From Arthrobacter sp. CAU 1506 (GTDB lineage: Bacteria > Actinomycetota > Actinomycetes > Actinomycetales > Micrococcaceae): DNA of 64,000 nucleotides. The translations under genes were made by a program, and so were the position numbers. The notes beneath the pieces are model-generated. The model worked only from the letters and a program-made list of their open reading frames with translations. It made no database searches and had not been told where the DNA came from. Positions 62,897 to 64,000 of this stretch are shown one piece after another (within the stretch, counting starts at the first letter, position 1; each line of letters starts with the position of its first letter). The DNA is taken from NCBI RefSeq assembly GCF_005047635.1, contig NZ_SUKC01000002.1:310001-374000 (forward strand), given 5' to 3'.

Positions 62897-63238
62897 AGCA
62901 GGCACTATCGGCAGCTTTTTCCCGGTCGTTAGGAGTCCGGGAAGTGTGATGCACCTGGGTTGCCGAATTGCTCCCCCGCACGAGCACGCGCCAGCGGCAA
63001 CTGCTGCTGGTGCTCCGGCTTCAGCAGCCAATCCCGCGTTAGCAGCCAGCGTCAGCCGCCAGGGGCCCCGTCAGTGACTGCCGGAATTTCCGCCCGCCTC
63101 AGTGGCCGTGGGAATTTCCGGCTGCCTCAGTGATCGTCGGACTTTCCGCCCGCCTATGTGGCCGTCGGAATTTCCGGCTGCCTCAGTGATCGTCGGATTT
63201 TCCGCCCGCCTATGTGGCCGTCGGAATTTCCGGCTGCC
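62897..63238. other. 342-base region between motB and fliM
   Basis: No gene. From the motB side it holds six of the seven 28-bp repeat units, then GC-rich sequence, then a sigma-28-like promoter. There is no room for the fliL gene often found here. Confidence 0.6.
62905..62931 (-). promoter_or_regulatory. Sigma-28 (FliA/WhiG)-like promoter of fliM
   Basis: On the minus strand TAACGACC (62924-62931), an 11-base spacer and GCCGATAG (62905-62912). The flagellar sigma-28 consensus is TAAAGTTT-N11-GCCGATAA, so the -10 matches 7 of 8 and the spacing is exact, while the -35 matches 4 of 8. The expected start is at or next to the GTG at 62896. Confidence 0.5.
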
Positions 63239-63264
63239 TCAGTGATCGTCAGACTTTCCGCCCG
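63069..63264 (-). repeat. Seven 28-bp tandem repeats spanning the motB 3' end
   Basis: Units begin at 63069, 63097, 63125, 63153, 63181, 63209 and 63237. Two types alternate, giving a 56-bp higher-order period; 63125-63180 and 63181-63236 differ at one base. In the motB frame one type encodes GGKSDDH-stop, exactly the motB end, and the other encodes AGNSDGHI. The array is motB tail sequence copied downstream of its own stop. Confidence 0.85.
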
Positions 63265-64000
63265 GCGCCGGTGAATAGGTGGCGCTCGGGCCCGGACCGA
63301 CTTTGCCGTCGCCTCCGGTTACTACTTCGCCACCGCCGGAGCCTCCGGCGCCAGGCTCGCCGGCCACCCGCTCGGCCGACTTGCCTTCGGAGCCTTCGGC
63401 CTCGGCCGCAGCCTTTGCCGCCGCGTCGGCTTCGGCCGCCTTCTTGGCCGCTTCCGCCCGTTCGGCGGCAGCATCCTTGGCGGCACCGGCCGGGTCCTTG
63501 AGCACCTCGGGCATCAGATTGCGGATGGCCTCGGGCTGGCCGGAGAGCACCACGATGTCCACGCGGCGGTTCATCGCCAGGTCCTCGTCGCTCCCGCTGG
63601 TCTTCAACGGCCTGGACTCACCGAACCCCACAGCGGAGATCCGGTTCGACACGACGCCGCTGTCCTCCACCAAATGCCGCAGCACATTCACTGCCCGCTC
63701 GGAGGAGAGTTCCCAGTCCAGGGCCCCCGGGTCCAGATGGCGCACCTGCGCCGTGTGGCCCTCGACCTTTAGTTCGTATGAAACAGGCTTGAGCACGGGT
63801 CCCACCACATTGAGGATCCTGATGGTCTGCCGCGTGAGTACGGGTGAATCCGGTTCGAAGAACGTTTCGCTGCCGATCAGGCGGACGGTCAGGCCGCGTT
63901 CATCCAGTTGGAAGCGGACCGCCTTTTCCAGGTTCTCTTCCTGCAACCCCTTGGTGATTTTCTCCTGGATGCTGCGCAGGTCGCTGACTTCCTCGATGGC
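63239..64000 (-). CDS. motB: Flagellar motor stator protein MotB (5' end outside the window)
   Basis: 253 residues visible, with the frame open to the window edge, so the transmembrane helix and plug are missing. The OmpA-like peptidoglycan-binding domain is complete: YELKVEGHTAQVRH, DWELSSERAVNVLRHLVE, RISAVGFGESRPL and NRRVDIVVLS. After about residue 165 comes a charged Ala/Glu/Lys helix, then a Gly/Pro-rich tail ending GGKSDDH. MotB with MotA conducts the ions that turn the motor. The last codons lie in the 28-bp repeat array. Confidence 0.93.
   Translation of the reverse strand, partial: AIEEVSDLRSIQEKITKGLQEENLEKAVRFQLDERGLTVRLIGSETFFEPDSPVLTRQTIRILNVVGPVLKPVSYELKVEGHTAQVRHLDPGALDWELSSERAVNVLRHLVEDSGVVSNRISAVGFGESRPLKTSGSDEDLAMNRRVDIVVLSGQPEAIRNLMPEVLKDPAGAAKDAAAERAEAAKKAAEADAAAKAAAEAEGSEGKSAERVAGEPGAGGSGGGEVVTGGDGKVGPGPSATYSPAPGGKSDDH

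Noticed and set aside
63069-63264. CRISPR array
   Set aside because: Units abut one another with no unique spacers and come from the motB 3' end; there are no cas genes.

Overview
The window is a high-GC, gene-dense chromosomal segment. Gene content (mycothiol-type DinB protein, THUMP-like methyltransferase, DUF3817, treX-treY-treZ, alr-tsaE order, CsrA beside a fliM-to-flhA flagellar block) points to a motile, free-living actinobacterium, most likely of the Micrococcaceae (Arthrobacter and relatives). That assignment is an inference from family content and codon bias, not from a marker search.

Layout. 1-5.7 kb: tail of a molybdopterin sulfite-oxidase-like enzyme, an MFS exporter, a DinB/MDMPI protein, a methyltransferase and a GCS2-type ligase. 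5.8-9.9 kb: a divergent pair, a processive GT2 polysaccharide synthase facing a GH18 protein with chitin-binding modules; the synthase leader contains a canonical intrinsic terminator ahead of the start codon. 9.9-14.8 kb: alr, tsaE, a VOC protein, tsaB, rimI and tsaD (alanine racemase and tRNA t6A modification). 15-20.6 kb: a GH4 glycosidase, small proteins, and a tetR-mmpL pair with a visible operator. 20.6-31.4 kb: an accessory-looking ion/energy/envelope block (CPA1 antiporter, P-type ATPase with a non-standard ion site, PPK2, class II amidotransferase, GAP-family and AI-2E membrane proteins, a lipoprotein, and two paralogous PLDc_N-SHOCT proteins that share an upstream DNA motif).

31.4-43.4 kb: GNAT, aldo/keto reductase, a small secreted protein, then an operon treX-treY-treZ, a DUF6226-like gene and nnrE-nnrD. 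43.4-50 kb: small proteins, acpS, glmS, coaA, a VanY-like lipoprotein and mscL. 50-53 kb: glmM, rpsI and rplM, with terminators and a structured rplM leader.

53.4-64 kb: a continuous flagellar block read right to left: motB (5' end outside the window), fliM, fliN, fliO, fliP, fliQ, fliR, flhB, flhA, an flhF-like gene and csrA. It builds the switch complex and the export gate and ends in the post-transcriptional regulator. Unusual points are a degenerate FlhF G domain, no fliL where it is often found, a sigma-28-like promoter before fliM, and a seven-unit 28-bp repeat array derived from the motB 3' end. No rRNA, tRNA, insertion sequence, prophage or CRISPR was seen.
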